Below are positions 22,717 to 34,204 of a stretch of DNA of 64,000 bases, one piece after another. The notes under the pieces were generated by a model, which was not told the DNA's origin, did no database searches, and was given only the letters and a program-made list of their open reading frames with translations. Position 1 is the stretch's first letter. Every line of letters starts with the position of its first letter. The translations under genes and the position numbers were made by a program. Source of the stretch: Cephalotus follicularis (taxonomy: Eukaryota; Streptophyta; Magnoliopsida; Oxalidales; Cephalotaceae); contig BDDD01000083.1 of assembly GCA_001972305.1 (NCBI GenBank), forward strand, positions 91,794 to 155,793. Direction: 5' to 3'.

Positions 22717-24420
22717 ATGCCTCCGAGGAAGAATACCCTAGTTGGAGCCACTGGCAGCCAACAACAGGAGGTCGCAGCTCCTCCACCAGAACCCGTTCAA
22801 GTAGCGGCCCAGGAACAAGCTCCCGTTACAGGGGAGCAGCTCAACCAATTCCTCCAGGGATTGGAGCGTGTCACAGATCTGTTGGTCACAACTTTGGCCA
22901 ACCAACAACAACAACTCGGGCCCGCTCAGCAAGTGGTCCGAGGAGTATCTGGTCCCCAAAGACCAGAGGTGGAGGAACGGCACCCACGAGGTGCCAGGCG
23001 AAACCTGTCAAGGGGAGATGAACTTCCCCTTAGGCGATCAGGGGACAACAATCCCCTGGGAAGGAGACCCGAGATCAATGCATCTCAGAGAGCTGGGTCC
23101 TCGACTGCTAGGGATCACCCCAACGATCCCAGGAGACTGCACCCTTAGCACCAGCCCATGGACGTGGATCCTCGGCAGGAGGCCAGGGGATCAGAAGAGG
23201 CACAAGTACGCTCCAATGCTCCACGCAGAGCCGGCACGGCTCGAGGAAGTAGGGTCAATCCCCCAGCCTCAGTGGCTGGGGGGTCACATGTTTCTAGCAG
23301 AGTTAGGAACATTGAAGAGGTAGAGCAAGCAGTGGGTAGAAGGCTTGCAGAGTTGGAAAGGAGGTTCCGAGGAGTGGAACAGCACAGGGGGCACCTATCC
23401 GAGGTGCAAAACATCAATGTACACCCCTTCACAGCCAAGATCATAGCCGAGCCAGTCCCCAGTGGGTTTCGAAACCCAAATCTTGATAAGTACGATGGAT
23501 CCAGGGACCCCATTCAGCATGTGCGCACTTATATCCAGGCAATGTGGATGCATCATGCCTCGGACGCAATGCTTTGCCGAGGGTTCCCAGTGACTCTATC
23601 TGGAGCTACGCAATCATGGTATTTTACCCTGGCGAAGAATTCAGTGAAGAGCTTCGATCAGTTTACGGAACTGTTCGTCACAAAATTCCTCAACAGCACC
23701 ACGCAGAGGAGAAACTCCACCCACCTCATCAACGTGGTGCAAGGCAAATATGAGACATTGAGAGATTACCTCACTAGGTTCAACAAAGAATCTCTTACAG
23801 TGAAAGACCTGGAGCCGTCCTTTGCTCTGTCAGCCTTGAACAATGGGCTGAGGAGCAACTCAAAATTCACTTTCTCCTTACTGAAGAAACCGGCCAAAGA
23901 CATGGCAGACCTGCTGAAAAGGGCGGAGAGATATGTGAACGCCGAGGAAGAGATGTTGGCCAGGAAACAAAAGGCACCTTGGACTGGCCAACAGGAGGAG
24001 AGAAGGGAGCATTCACGAAATGCTCCTGAGAGAAGAGAGAAGAGGAAGGAGAGGTCAGACCTGTCCAAGGGAGACCTCAGACAGAAGCTTTCCAGACGAG
24101 AGGGCACATCCAGGGGTGGAGCACCAATACCCTCTTACAACACTTTTGCCCCCCTCCTGGACACACGTACTAAAATTCTTGCTGTGGAGCAAGATAAAGT
24201 CCCTTTCCAATGGCCAGAGAAGATGAGGGCCCCGACAGAGAACAAAAGTATGGAGAAGTACTGCCGTTACCATCGTGACCACGGCCACGATAAAGAGGAG
24301 TGCAGGCAACTAAAGAATCAGATTGAGGACCTGATTAGAAAGGGACACCTGCGCAAGTATGTTGACAGAGATGCTCCTCAAGGAAGAAGAGAACGGAGAA
24401 GAGAAGAGGCTCCTCGGTAG
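22717..24420 (+). pseudogene. E3 gag
   Basis: The start MPPRKN at 22717 lies 45 bases after the LTR. The frame is uninterrupted to 24420 apart from a TAG at 23146-23148. The first 143 codons are Gln/Pro/Arg-rich. After the stop comes the capsid-type core (about 23430-23940: IQHVRTYIQAMW, QSWYFTL, SFDQFTELFVTKF, LRDYLTRFNKES, RAERYVNAEEEM). A Tat-type zinc knuckle with C--H----GH----C spacing (CRYHRDHGHDKEEC, about 24262-24303) is near the end. The reading frame continues into pol without a shift after the TAG at 24418-24420. Gag packages element RNA; this copy is interrupted. Confidence 0.85.
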
Positions 24421-26541
24421 CAGGAGGAGCAACAACAACAACAACCCAGAGGTGTTATCCACACCATCTCTGGGGGGGTCGCGTCTGGGGGTGACAATTC
24501 AAATGCAAGAAAGGCCTATGGGAGACAGTCCCTTGCTGTCCCTCACAGCAAAAGGCTCAGAACTGGAGGAGATGAGGAGGTGATATCCTTCTCGGAGGCG
24601 GACTATAAGGGAGTACGTCTTCCTCACGATGATCCAGTGGTGGTTACCCTTCTGGTAGAACTCTTTACCATGAAGAGGATCCTCCTCGATAGTGGCAGCT
24701 CGGCCGATGTCCTGTACAAACATGCATTTAATCAGCTGAGGATACCGGCCAACCAACTAAAACCTGTCAAAACCCCACTGGTTGGCTTCACAGGTGAGAC
24801 GATCCATCCTCTGGGATCTATCAACCTGTCTGTGGTTGCAGGCACGGCCCCACGTTAGACTCAAGTCGAGATGACATTCCTGGTGGTGGACACACCAAGC
24901 CCATACAATGCTATAGTAGGGCGACCAGGTCTGAACTTGTTGGAGGCCATAGTGTCTACGAGACACTTACTGATGAAGTTTCCCACAAGGTTTGGCGTGG
25001 GGGAAGTCAGAGGAGATCAAGAGGTGGCGAGGAGATGTTATAAAACTGTCATCTCGGATAAGGGGAAGGGCAAGGTCCTTTCCATAGCAAATGTGGAGCT
25101 CAGAGGAGACATGGAACCTGAGCGTCCACAGCCGGTAGAGGATGTCCTCCAAGTGTCCGTGGAAGAGGGCAACACAGAGAGAGTACTCCAAGTTGGCTCA
25201 CAGCTTGGAGAGGTGGAGAAGGAGGAATTGATAACATTCCTCCGAGATAATAAAGATGTTTTTTCATGGTCGGCAGAGGAGGTCCCTGGCATCAGCCCAG
25301 ATGTAATGGCTCACAAGCTAAGTGTGGACCCAGCTAGGCCCCCGATCAGACAGAAGAAGAGGAACTTTGCCCCTGAGAGGCAACAAGCAATAGCCGAGGA
25401 GGTGAGCAAGTTGTTACAGGCAGGTTTTATCCGAGAAGTGCACTACTCGGATTGGCTAGCAAATCCTGTCTTAGTCAAAAAAGCCAATGGGAAATGGAGG
25501 ATGTGCATAGACTTCACAGACCTCAACAAAGCCTGCCCAAAGGATAACTTTCCTCTTCCAAAGATTGACCAACTGGTAGACGCAACCTCGGGCTATAGAA
25601 TACTAAGCTTCTTGGACGCTTACTCGGGATACAATCAAATCCCCATGTATAGGCCTGATGAGGACAAGACAGCATTCATAACCGACCGAGGAATGTATTG
25701 CTACAAAGTTATGCCCTTTGGCTTGAAGAATGCAGGGGCTACCTACCAGCGTCTGGTGAACAAGATTTTTGAGCCTCAGATTGGGAAGAACATGGAGGTG
25801 TACATAGACGATATGCTCGTCAAAACCCCAGCCAGGAACCCTCATGTAAAAGACTTGGAGGAGACATTTGAAGTATTGAGGAGGTACAACATGAAGCTCA
25901 ATCCGTCCAAGTTTACATTTGGGGTCACCTCGGGAAAGTTCCTCGGATTCATGGTCTCTAGCAGAGGAATAGAGGCCAATCCAGAGAAGATCTCGGCGAT
26001 TCAAAGCATGAGGCCACCTCAAACCATCAGGGATGTCCAGAGATTAAATGGGAAGATTGCAGCCTTGAGCAGGTTTGTGTCTAAGTCAGCAGAAAAGTGC
26101 CTTCCCTTCTTTAAAATACTTAGAGATCCCAAGGGATTCTCGTGGTCTGACGACTGTCAAGCAGCCTTCGACAAGTTGAAGGAATACTTGGCTTCCCCTC
26201 CCCTGATCTCAAAGCCAAAGGATGGAGAAGACCTGCATTTGTACCTTGCGGCCACCTTTGGCGCAGTGAGTGCAGTGCTAGTCAGAGAAGAGGAAAAAGT
26301 TCAAAGGCCAGTGTACTACGTGAGCAAGGCCTTGAATGATGCTGAAGGGAGGTACCCAGAGGTGGAGAAGTTCGCCTATGCTTTGATCATCTCGGCCAGA
26401 AAGTTGAGGCCGTATTTCCAAGCCCATACAATAAAGGTTTTGACTGATAAACCACTCAAACAAGTTCTTGCCAATCCTAACACCTCGGGCAGACTAATCA
26501 AGTGGTCAGTCGAACTAGGCGAGTATGATGTGAAGTTCTAA
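24421..26541 (+). pseudogene. E3 protease, reverse transcriptase and RNase H
   Basis: It is in the same frame as gag. The protease carries LLDSGSSADVLY (DSG at 24688-24696). A TAG at 24856-24858 follows TAPR, and then 556 codons are open (24871-26541). Reverse transcriptase landmarks are [20 protein letters not shown] (about 25475), [26 protein letters not shown] and YIDD at 25801-25812. The first RNase H reads [15 protein letters not shown], without the usual catalytic Asp, then YVSKAL and [10 protein letters not shown]; a weakened first RNase H is common in Tat elements. The frame ends with TAA at 26539. This is the best preserved enzyme region in the window. Confidence 0.9.
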
Positions 26542-26870
26542 GCCAGACCAGCAATCAAATCACAGGTACTGGCCGACTTTGTTGGAGATAATACACCTAC
26601 GGAGTGTATGGAGGAGAACCCTTCCGAGACCGAGAAGGGGATATGGAAGTTATCAGTGGATGGATCCTCATGCCTCACTGGCAGTGGGGCAGGGTTAGTA
26701 TTGACAAGTCCGGATGGTTGGACATTGGAGTATTCTTTGAGGTTCAAATTCAAAGCTACGAATAACGAAGCTGAGTGGGAAGCTCTGATAGCTGGATTGA
26801 CGATCGCAAAGAACTTGGAGGTGCAGAGGATAGAAGCCTCTAGTGATTCTCAGCTGGTGGTTGGTTTGGC
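26542..26870 (+). pseudogene. E3 second (archaeal-type) RNase H, truncated
   Basis: It is in the same frame after the TAA. It reads SQVLADFVG, then LSVDGSSCLTGSGAGLVL (first Asp), NNEAEWEALIAGL (Glu) and ASSDSQLVV (second Asp). Homology stops about 26864, where E2 pol sequence on the other strand takes over. The frame running to 26928 crosses into foreign DNA. This domain's acquisition is established for the Tat clade. Confidence 0.85.
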
Positions 26871-26876
26871 AATCCT

Positions 26877-26917
26877 TGAATGGTCCTATAAACCGAGGAC
26901 TCAACTTCCCTTTCAAC
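26877..26917 (-). pseudogene. E2 pol tail, 41-base fragment
   Basis: The minus strand reads LKGKLSPRFIGPF, the conserved segment after chromoviral integrase. It joins in frame, across E4 and one copy of the TCAAC duplication, with KVSPWKGVR at 47560-47501. The fragment proves that E4 inserted into E2 and that E3 was later fused to this point by deletion. Confidence 0.85.
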
Positions 26918-27310
26918 TGTTCACGTAAAAAGAATGTTGATGTTTTAAAATTTATAGCCGCAAGTGCACGGATCATGCAGTAACGGGTCGAACACAGGGA
27001 AACGTTAAACTAGTTGTAATTTATCCAACCTAAGTGAAGTATGTGAAATCAAGGTTTAATTATGAAAACTATTCCTAATTATGCAAAATAAAATAAATAA
27101 TCAAAATAGAAAATTAAGACTTCGAGAGTTAAAAACACTGAATTCGAAACACCAAGAAATAAAGCATGCAATTTTAAAACGAATCAAAACAACGAATAAA
27201 AGTGAAGAAAATATATAATTAAGAAGCGGTTTTAGGGTATAGAAACTCACCATAGATTGTATTGAACAATTCCATTTAATTGAATGATCATACCTTGATA
27301 ACTAGCGGCA

Positions 27311-27463
27311 GCTAGGTCTTTACGGAGTGTGGCGGTGATGACAAGACGTATGAGTAGACATGCTAGGTCTATACGAAGTAACGCAACTGTGGCAAGACGT
27401 ATGAGTAGACATGCTAGGTCTATACAAAGTGTGTTCGTTGTGACAAATCGTATGAGTAGACTC
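27311..27463 (+). repeat. 51-bp tandem repeat, 3 units
   Basis: GCTAGGTCTATACGAAGT starts at 27311, 27362 and 27413, exactly 51 bases apart. The right LTR has the same array (46452, 46503, 46554). Confidence 0.9.
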
Positions 27464-27755
27464 CGTTGATTGAATTAAGCACCATTTATTGACCAACTTT
27501 CAGCTTCACCGACAAGATGTTTGTGGATTTTAATCAGACGGACAAAGTGTGTGCGAAGGCAGAAATATTTGAAGAACAAATCAAATGTTCAAGGATTTTT
27601 ATTGATGGAATTGAAACAATAACAATCTAGGCTTTGTTCTTCCCCAAAACCTTGAAGAGTTTAGCTACTAAACATTGTAAAATAGACTAAAATTGACAAA
27701 GAAGAAAATAGGGTTTGTACCAGCCTCTCTAATGAATTTGGCCGTCCTTGTATTG

Positions 27756-27763
27756 TTTTTATA
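27756..27763 (-). promoter_or_regulatory. TATA box of E4 3' LTR
   Basis: The minus strand reads AGTATAAAAACAATAC. The same word is in the right LTR at 46897-46904. Confidence 0.55.
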
Positions 27764-27849
27764 CTACAAAAGTGATTTAAAACATAAATAAATCAATCCT
27801 AGTTACAAAATCTGGCAAAAAATCTAACTTTCTATTTCTACTGCAGAAG

Positions 27850-28155
27850 AAGACATCGACGCCTTTGGTTGGACATCGACGTGTTTGGTACAAAATTGTC
27901 GTTTGTAGAGATGCGCGTAATGGATATCGATCCCTATGATGAAAGACACTGATGCGTTTTGATCCAAAATCTACAGGTCGAATTTTCACAAAGACGTCGA
28001 TTCATTTGATGAAAGACGTCGATGTCTTTCTCATACCATTTGAAGGTAGGTTGCAATCCCAGAAAGGACATCGATCCTCAAGAAAAGGCATCGTTGCATT
28101 TACTACAAACCAAGAAAATACATCGATCCCTATGAAAGCCATCGACGTTTTTTAC
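27850..28155 (+). repeat. CATCGACG-type motif block in E4 3' LTR
   Basis: Copies include ACATCGACGCCTTTGG, ACATCGACGTGTTTGG, GATATCGATCCC, GACGTCGATTCATTTG, GACGTCGATGTCTTTC, GACATCGATCCTC, GCATCGTTGC and CCATCGACGTTTTTT. The block is shared with the right LTR (46994-47292). Confidence 0.82.
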
Positions 28156-28354
28156 TCTGTTTCTGCAGAATTTTTCAATTCTTCAATCTTTACACTTTCA
28201 AGCTCCAATTTGCACAACTTTGGGTGGTATTCTTGCACTTTGGCCCTTTTGCTCTGGTACCTGTAAATCAATATAACACAACCGAAGTAGTCTATTCCAA
28301 GCACAAAAATATCATCAATAAATCATTAAAAACAACACATTTTTATGCTAAACA

Positions 28355-28368
28355 AATACCCCCATACT
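28355..28368 (-). other. E4 polypurine tract
   Basis: The minus strand reads AAGTATGGGGGTATT directly before the 3' LTR. It resembles the G-run tract of Athila elements. Confidence 0.7.
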
Positions 28369-28384
28369 TAAACCTTGCTTGTCC

Positions 28385-30468
28385 TATAATGACCCAAGTT
28401 TCTATGTAAGATATTATTTATGGAATATGATTGCTATTGTGTATATTGGCAGATAGTTTAAGGGACCCGTAGTATGACCCTACGCTCGGGGAGTACGGGG
28501 GTTCCGTAGTAACGGTCGACGCTTAAAATGTAAAAGTCGACGCTTCAAGATAAAGTGTTGAGGTTGACCTGGACGAAGACTAAAATCGTCGACGCTTTAT
28601 AATAAAGAGTCAGCGCTTTAGTCGGGATAGAGGTGAAAAACTCAGGTAAAACCCTTAGGCGCCGACGCTTAGAAGGAAACGGTCGACGCTTTAGCTACAG
28701 ACAAAAGGTAAAATCTGACTTTTTGGCATTTTGTGAGTAAAATTCTTTAATTGGGGACACGTGGCAGGCCAGGGAAAGATGCTATAAGGTTTTATCTGGG
28801 GATATAACAAGTGTAAACACTTGGATTGGTTAAATTTTGTCACATGGGCTGCCAAGATAAGATAATTGAGTGTGTGAGAGGGGGGAAACTTACCCCATAA
28901 GCCATCCTTCTATTTAATGGCAAGGAAGCTTGAAGTCAGTCAATTTGGGCTAAGAAAGAAAGTGTTTCTGCAGATAGGGAAGTGGAGAATTCGTGGAGAG
29001 CAAAAGAGAAAGGAATTATAAAGCAAAAGTAAGGAAATTCTTTACCCATTCTTTACAAAGCATCCCCTGTTTTGTTCTTAATTTTATAGCAGATTCTTTT
29101 ATTGATAACTTGTTCAATTCTCAATGGAATTTATAATGGTTGGATGTTGTGGAAACTTTAGAATGTCCTCTTTAATTGTTATGTTTTGTATATTTCAAGA
29201 TTCTATCGTTTTCTTGATGAAAAGTTATGTTTTAAAACTTCTGTTTGGGTACTATTTTATTTATGAATTATGCAGCAGCTTCTTTAAATCATATCTTACT
29301 AGTTTCTTGATGAAAAATTAAATGGCTGGATGTTTTGGAAACCTCAAGATGTTATCTTTAATCGTTATGTTTTATGTATCCCGAAATTATGTCAAATTCT
29401 TGGTGAAAATCAATGATTAATTTTACTGCTCATGCTCTGTTTTCTCATGGGACCAGCCACTTTCAAAAATTCATAGAGGATTCAATTCTCAACCAATTGT
29501 TATGATCTTGAGCTTTCTGAATTTTTAAAGATGTCTACTTTGATGTTTATGTTTTAAGTTTTTGCTGAAAAGGCTTATTTCAATATGAATTACTAGCTTT
29601 CGCAAAGTGATGCAAAACTGATTTTTATGAACATTTTGAGTCAATTACTCAAATGAAAGAAAAGTTTATGAACTGTGAAAGAGATGTTATGAAATAATTT
29701 TTATGATTACTTTGAGCTGATCACTCAAAGTAAATGATGAATGAACCACCCTTGGTTTGTGATCCAAGGGGAGAGGAGCGAGATGCTCAATGTTAATGGA
29801 GCCGAGCGTGCTCACGGACATGCATGTGATGTAAGGATAGTAATCGGGGAGTGCACAATGCCCCGGTGAAGCGGTGTAAAGGGTTCATTAAGGTTTTTAT
29901 AACTTTTATGTTTACGAAATGATCTAGTTATGATATTAACTAGAAAAGTGATATGTTTTATGAAATGTTTCTAGTTATATGTATTGACTAGAAAAAAATT
30001 AATATGAAATGTGTTTACTATAAAAAACACCTTACTGAGCTATTTTGAGTTCATCCCTTTCAATGTTGTTTTCAAATAAAATGTTTTCAGGAAATGAATG
30101 AGTGGAGAATGCGAGCTTAGAGGAAGCTCTTAAGAAGGAATTTTTGAGAAACGAAGGCTATGCGATGATATTCGCATTATGTTTTGTTATGTAATAAAAA
30201 TAATGTTTTTCCGCTGTAATATATGTTTATGTAAAATAGTGATCCTGTGTAATGTAGACCTATTATATGGTTATGACATCTTTTTATAAGATGATTATGT
30301 GTAAAGATGAATTGAAGATTATGTACGATTTTGCAAGACGTGAATTTATGATGTTATGTACTTTTAGAAAAGAGTACCTAGGGATGTAACGTTTCACACC
30401 CAACGTAACGCAACCGATCTTTGGAGTTCGCTTTGAGCTATTAGCGAGCTCGGGTCGGGGTCGTTACA
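28385..30468 (+). mobile_element. Solo LTR of a third chromovirus-like family, in E4
   Basis: It interrupts the Athila sequence CTTGCTTGTCC-TCAAGCAAC. It starts TATAATGACCC (decayed TGTAATG) and ends GGGTCGTTACA, with flanks TGTCC (28380-28384) and AGTCC (30469-30473), a target duplication with one change. Length is 2,084 bases with no coding domain. It carries a GTCGACGCTT block at 28515-28690 and a TATA-like CTATTTAATGG near 28911. Orientation is inferred from the end pattern GTTACA. Confidence 0.8.
28515..28690 (+). repeat. GTCGACGCTT motif block in solo LTR
   Basis: Six copies: GGTCGACGCTTAAA, AGTCGACGCTTC, CGTCGACGCTTTAT, AGTCAGCGCTTTAG, GCCGACGCTTAG and GGTCGACGCTTTAG. The LTR around them is unrelated to those of E4 and E5. 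Confidence 0.85.
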
Positions 30469-30577
30469 AGTCCTCAAGCAACAAAATAGAAAGTTAAAAC
30501 AAGAAAACACACGCAAACACAAAAATAAAAACTAAATGCACACACAAGAACATAAGCAAAAACCTAACTCACTTTCG

Positions 30578-30871
30578 GATCCATGCAGCGAGCTTTCGAC
30601 CAGTTACTCTCAAACCAGTTGGCTTTAAGGAACTAGGTGTAGAACACCCCTAAGGTTTAATTACTCGAATCAAATAGGCTATAGACTAACACTGAATTCA
30701 AAGAGGTAAATTTATTTATATATTTTTTATATGTCTTAGCCTCTTAAGCTTTCTATAAGATCCATGTAGTGAGCTTTTGACCAGTTACTCTCAAACCAGT
30801 TGGCTTTAAGGAACTAGGTGTAGAACACCCCTAAGGTTTAATTACTCGAATCAAATAGGCTACAGACTAAG
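30578..30871 (+). repeat. 113-bp direct repeat in E4 3' region
   Basis: GATCCATG through AATAGGCTATAGACTAA occurs at 30578-30690 and again at 30759-30871 with only a few differences, separated by 68 bases. It lies between the integrase end and the 3' LTR. Confidence 0.9.
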
Positions 30872-31389
30872 ACGGAATTTTTTTTTGTTGTATATATATA
30901 TACACATATATGCAAGAACATCAATTCCTTGTCCTCCTCCTCCATAAAATCTTATGAAACTTTGAAAACACACAAGATCGGTCTTTTTATTCATTTATCA
31001 TTTTAATTTTTGCACAAAACTCCTACCTTGAGATGCATTCCTTTCCTTTTCCTTGAAAACAAAATTTTTATTATCTCCTATGGGGTTTTTCTATCCTCAA
31101 TGCAATAGAAACAGACTAAAGATACAACAATGCATGATCACAAAAATATAAGAACAGTGCAATAAAATAAAGAACAAAGGGGTAGGGTTTACCAAATATC
31201 ATCATGGAGGCTCATAAAGAGGCTCATGCAAGTCCATGGCCTCCTCCATCGGCGCAACAGGAATCTCTAAAAATTTCTTCAATCGCTGCCCATTTACCTT
31301 GAACACATCTTCAGTACCTGGCTTACATATCTCAAAAACACCATGTGAGAAAAACGTTTTTAACAATATAAGGACCATCCCAACGAGAC
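30872..31389 (-). other. E4 3' non-coding region
   Basis: AT-rich DNA between the integrase reading frame and the direct repeats. In Athila elements an env-like frame may lie here, but I see none. Confidence 0.5.
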
Positions 31390-31862
31390 CTCAATTTTCC
31401 AGGAAAAAAATATAAACGTTAATTATATAAAAGAACCTTGTCTCCTACTTCAAAAAAATTTCACAAAATCCGCGCATCATGAAAGGCCTTGGTCTTTGCT
31501 TTAGAAATATTCTCATTGTCATATGCATCATTTTGAATTTCTTCTAACTCAGATAATTGAAGAGCACGATGACTACTCGCAGCGGAATGATCAAAATTAA
31601 TTTGCTTAATAGCCCAAAAGGCTCGATGTTCTAACTCCACAGGAAGATGACAAGCTTTACCATACACAAGACAGTAAGGAGATTTACCAAGGTCAGTCTT
31701 AAAAGCAGTTCGATAAGCCTATAAAGCATCCACAAGTCGCGTGGACCAATCCTTTCTATTGGGGTTGACTATTTTTTCGAGAATTTGCTTGATTTGGTGA
31801 TTAGATACCTCAACTTGCCCACTGGTTTGGGGATGATATGGTGTGGCGAGCTTGTGAGTTAT
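31390..31862 (-). pseudogene. E4 integrase, C-terminal part
   Basis: It continues from 40919 after E5. It reads [20 protein letters not shown], holding the catalytic Glu position, then [55 protein letters not shown] (31667-31461) and KLRSRWDGPY. This is the standard Athila integrase order. Stops are present after VDAL and after ARIL, so it is broken as well as split. Confidence 0.9.
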
Positions 31863-33038
31863 TGTCACACCCCGTTTTTCCAAAGAGGTCAACATTAAAG
31901 CGGTAAGGCAATCAACATAATATAATTCAGCTCATGCGATAAAACGTATAAACAAAAACCTTCAGTAGCGGAAGCAATAACAGAAATAGGCTGAATTTAA
32001 ATATGCACCATGCATCCCATACTACGTGATGCCCAACAAGTTTATACAAAACCCAACATCATAGTCGATCACCCAAAACGGAGCGTGATAAACAGTACAG
32101 GATAACAAAATAACCTTTGTTACAATAATCCAAATAACACGACCAATGTTCATTAACCTAGTACAAGAAATAAGAGAAACTACTCAGTCTTCTCTTTAAG
32201 CCTCCGTGCATGCTCCGTGTCAAATCCACTCCATAAATCTGTTACAGTAGGGGTTAGCCTTTGTCCTCACTCGGCTAAGTGAACAAACTTATAAATACGG
32301 TTCGAGGTATATGATAATGAGTATCATGGATGAATGCATTATGATGCAGTATGATATGTAATTTTCACAGTAATTTTATCTCCGTATATACACATAATAA
32401 TATATTCATGCTCACAGTACAGTATAACCTCAAAAGTTGCATCAACACAAGCAGTAAATGTGTCCCAAAAGGAACCAGACAAACAAGTCGTCATGACCGT
32501 CGCCACCTCCTGGCCCCAACGTCAAGCACTCTTACTCCATCCCAATTTGCAAACGGTTTGGAGCAAGGCCTCCGTATGTTGCTTAGAACGGCGGCTAAAC
32601 CAACAGCAGGTTACTAGCACAGCGGCTGAGTAATCAACGGGCACAAGCATTGCACAGTACAAGTCAAGCAATAAAATATATTTACTTGATCAAATATATT
32701 TGTTTAAAATATATTACTCCGTTCACAAGTTGTGATAAGTTATAAAACTTAAAACAATACATTTGATTGCGTAACTGTTTAGCATAAAAATGTGTTCTTT
32801 GGAAATACTTCCCAAATCATTTCAAAAATATATAAAATCATATGTTGACAAATATACATTTTCGTACAATAATGATTTTAGTAATCATGCACGTTTTCCA
32901 AGATGGTTAATACATTTTAGAAATCAACCATAATGCAATTCACAGTAATAATGCAAACATATGCTCAGAATGCATCTAGGATCGTTTCGGATCTAGCGGG
33001 TCCCATTCAAGCGAAATTCCTTCAAGCAGGGGGGATAG

Positions 33039-33470
33039 GCATCGATGTTTATCCCTAAGGCATCGACGTCCTTACCCTAAGTCGTCAACCTCTCGTACAG
33101 TTATTCCCAGGCAATTTTGGACCAAAGACGTCGATGCCTTTCCAAAGACATCGATGTCTTTATGATACCAGGAGATATCAGTTCGCGAGTTTGGATTCTG
33201 GAAGGAAGAATCCAGCCCCTAAATCCTCATATAAGCGAAACCCAACCTCGCAAGGCGTAAGAAATGCTACTGGTTATTAGGATATGTAACCAGAGCATCA
33301 ATCCGTAAACAAACATGTAACCTCAAGTGGCCAATTAGTCATCTTCAGTAAACATCACTGTTCTATGAATACCCAGAAAAGGCGTCGATGCTTTTACTCA
33401 AACATCGATGTCTTTTTCATACGTACACGAAGACAACGACGTCTTCAGGTAGACGTCGACGTTTATCCAA
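33039..33470 (+). repeat. CGTCGACG-type motif block 1 in E5 3' LTR
   Basis: Copies include GCATCGATGTTTATCC, GCATCGACGTCCTTACC, GACGTCGATGCCTTTCC, GACATCGATGTCTTTATG, GGCGTCGATGCTTTTAC, ACATCGATGTCTTTTTC and GACGTCGACGTTTATCC. Most are followed by a pyrimidine/T run. The same block is at 39426-39855. Confidence 0.88.
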
Positions 33471-34204
33471 TCCAGAACATTTTCTCCATAGTTTTAACAC
33501 AGCAGGCCATTATCAAAATCATCCATTACATAAACCAGTTCAAATACTCATGTAATTTGCGCATGCATGTTTACTCCGTACATCACAGTGGTTATCATAA
33601 CAAGTCCAGAATCATAATTCATCCATAATCATGCAATTCATCATGGTATTCATTAACTTAAAACCCAAAATGCATGTATAAGATTGTCACTTTCCCCTGC
33701 CTTGCTGTTCAAAGTTAGGAACTGGAAAGTCCACCTCTTTGAGTTCCAAGATTCTGGCCACAGCAGCTCCAAGATCCTCTCAGCAACTGCAATCCATGAG
33801 CTCCAAGTCTCTGGCTCCAAGTCAAGCTCAACAATGGTGGCTCTCTCTTTCTCCCATTCACTGTTTCTCTTTCTCACTGTTTTTAGCTGAGAGAGAGAGG
33901 ATGGAAGAGGTGTTTTATTAAGGCAGAGACCCTCCCCTTCTCTCTTTGCTTCACAGATAACCACACCCTCACGTGCTCACCCACCTCTGGTTTTGGCCCC
34001 TTTTCTCTTTCCCCTTCTGCAGGTTGCAGAGGAAGATGGTATATCCCCTTGCATGCACCAGGTGAGGGGCACGTTTTGAGCATGCCTGGCAACATACCAG
34101 CATGATCAACACGTCGCATTGTGCATGTCAAGGCGTCTGGATGATGCCTCAAAAATTGCCCATTGCATGTTATTCTGTCAGTGTTAATCGTGACAGATGT
34201 TCTT

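Larger units (their letters stand above)
21759..26870 (+). mobile_element. E3: Tat-lineage gypsy element, 3' half deleted
   Basis: It is the only element of the nest on the plus strand. Order: 5' LTR (21759-22671), primer site (22674-22690), gag, protease, reverse transcriptase, RNase H, and a second RNase H cut at about 26864. Integrase and the 3' LTR are absent. The second, archaeal-type RNase H is a hallmark of the Tat clade. Without the right end, its target duplication (left candidate AATTT) cannot be checked. Confidence 0.85.
26918..28354 (-). mobile_element. E4 3' LTR (1,437 bp)
   Basis: It runs TGTTCACG to GCTAAACA on the plus strand and is colinear with the right LTR. It contains three 51-bp tandem units, a TATA box and a block of CATCGACG-type motifs. 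Confidence 0.93.

Noticed and set aside
22683..23323. Alternative frames overlapping E3 gag
   Set aside because: The + frame starting at 22717 alone carries gag homology and continues into pol; the others are shadows.
26695..26976. Minus-strand frame of 93 codons at the E3/E2/E4 junction
   Set aside because: It spans three different elements. Only the LKGKLSPRFIGPF part is real E2 pol.
33653..34152. Overlapping open frames repeated almost exactly at 40039-40538
   Set aside because: Their repetition is explained by the two E5 LTRs. There is no domain, and the changes do not favour silent sites.
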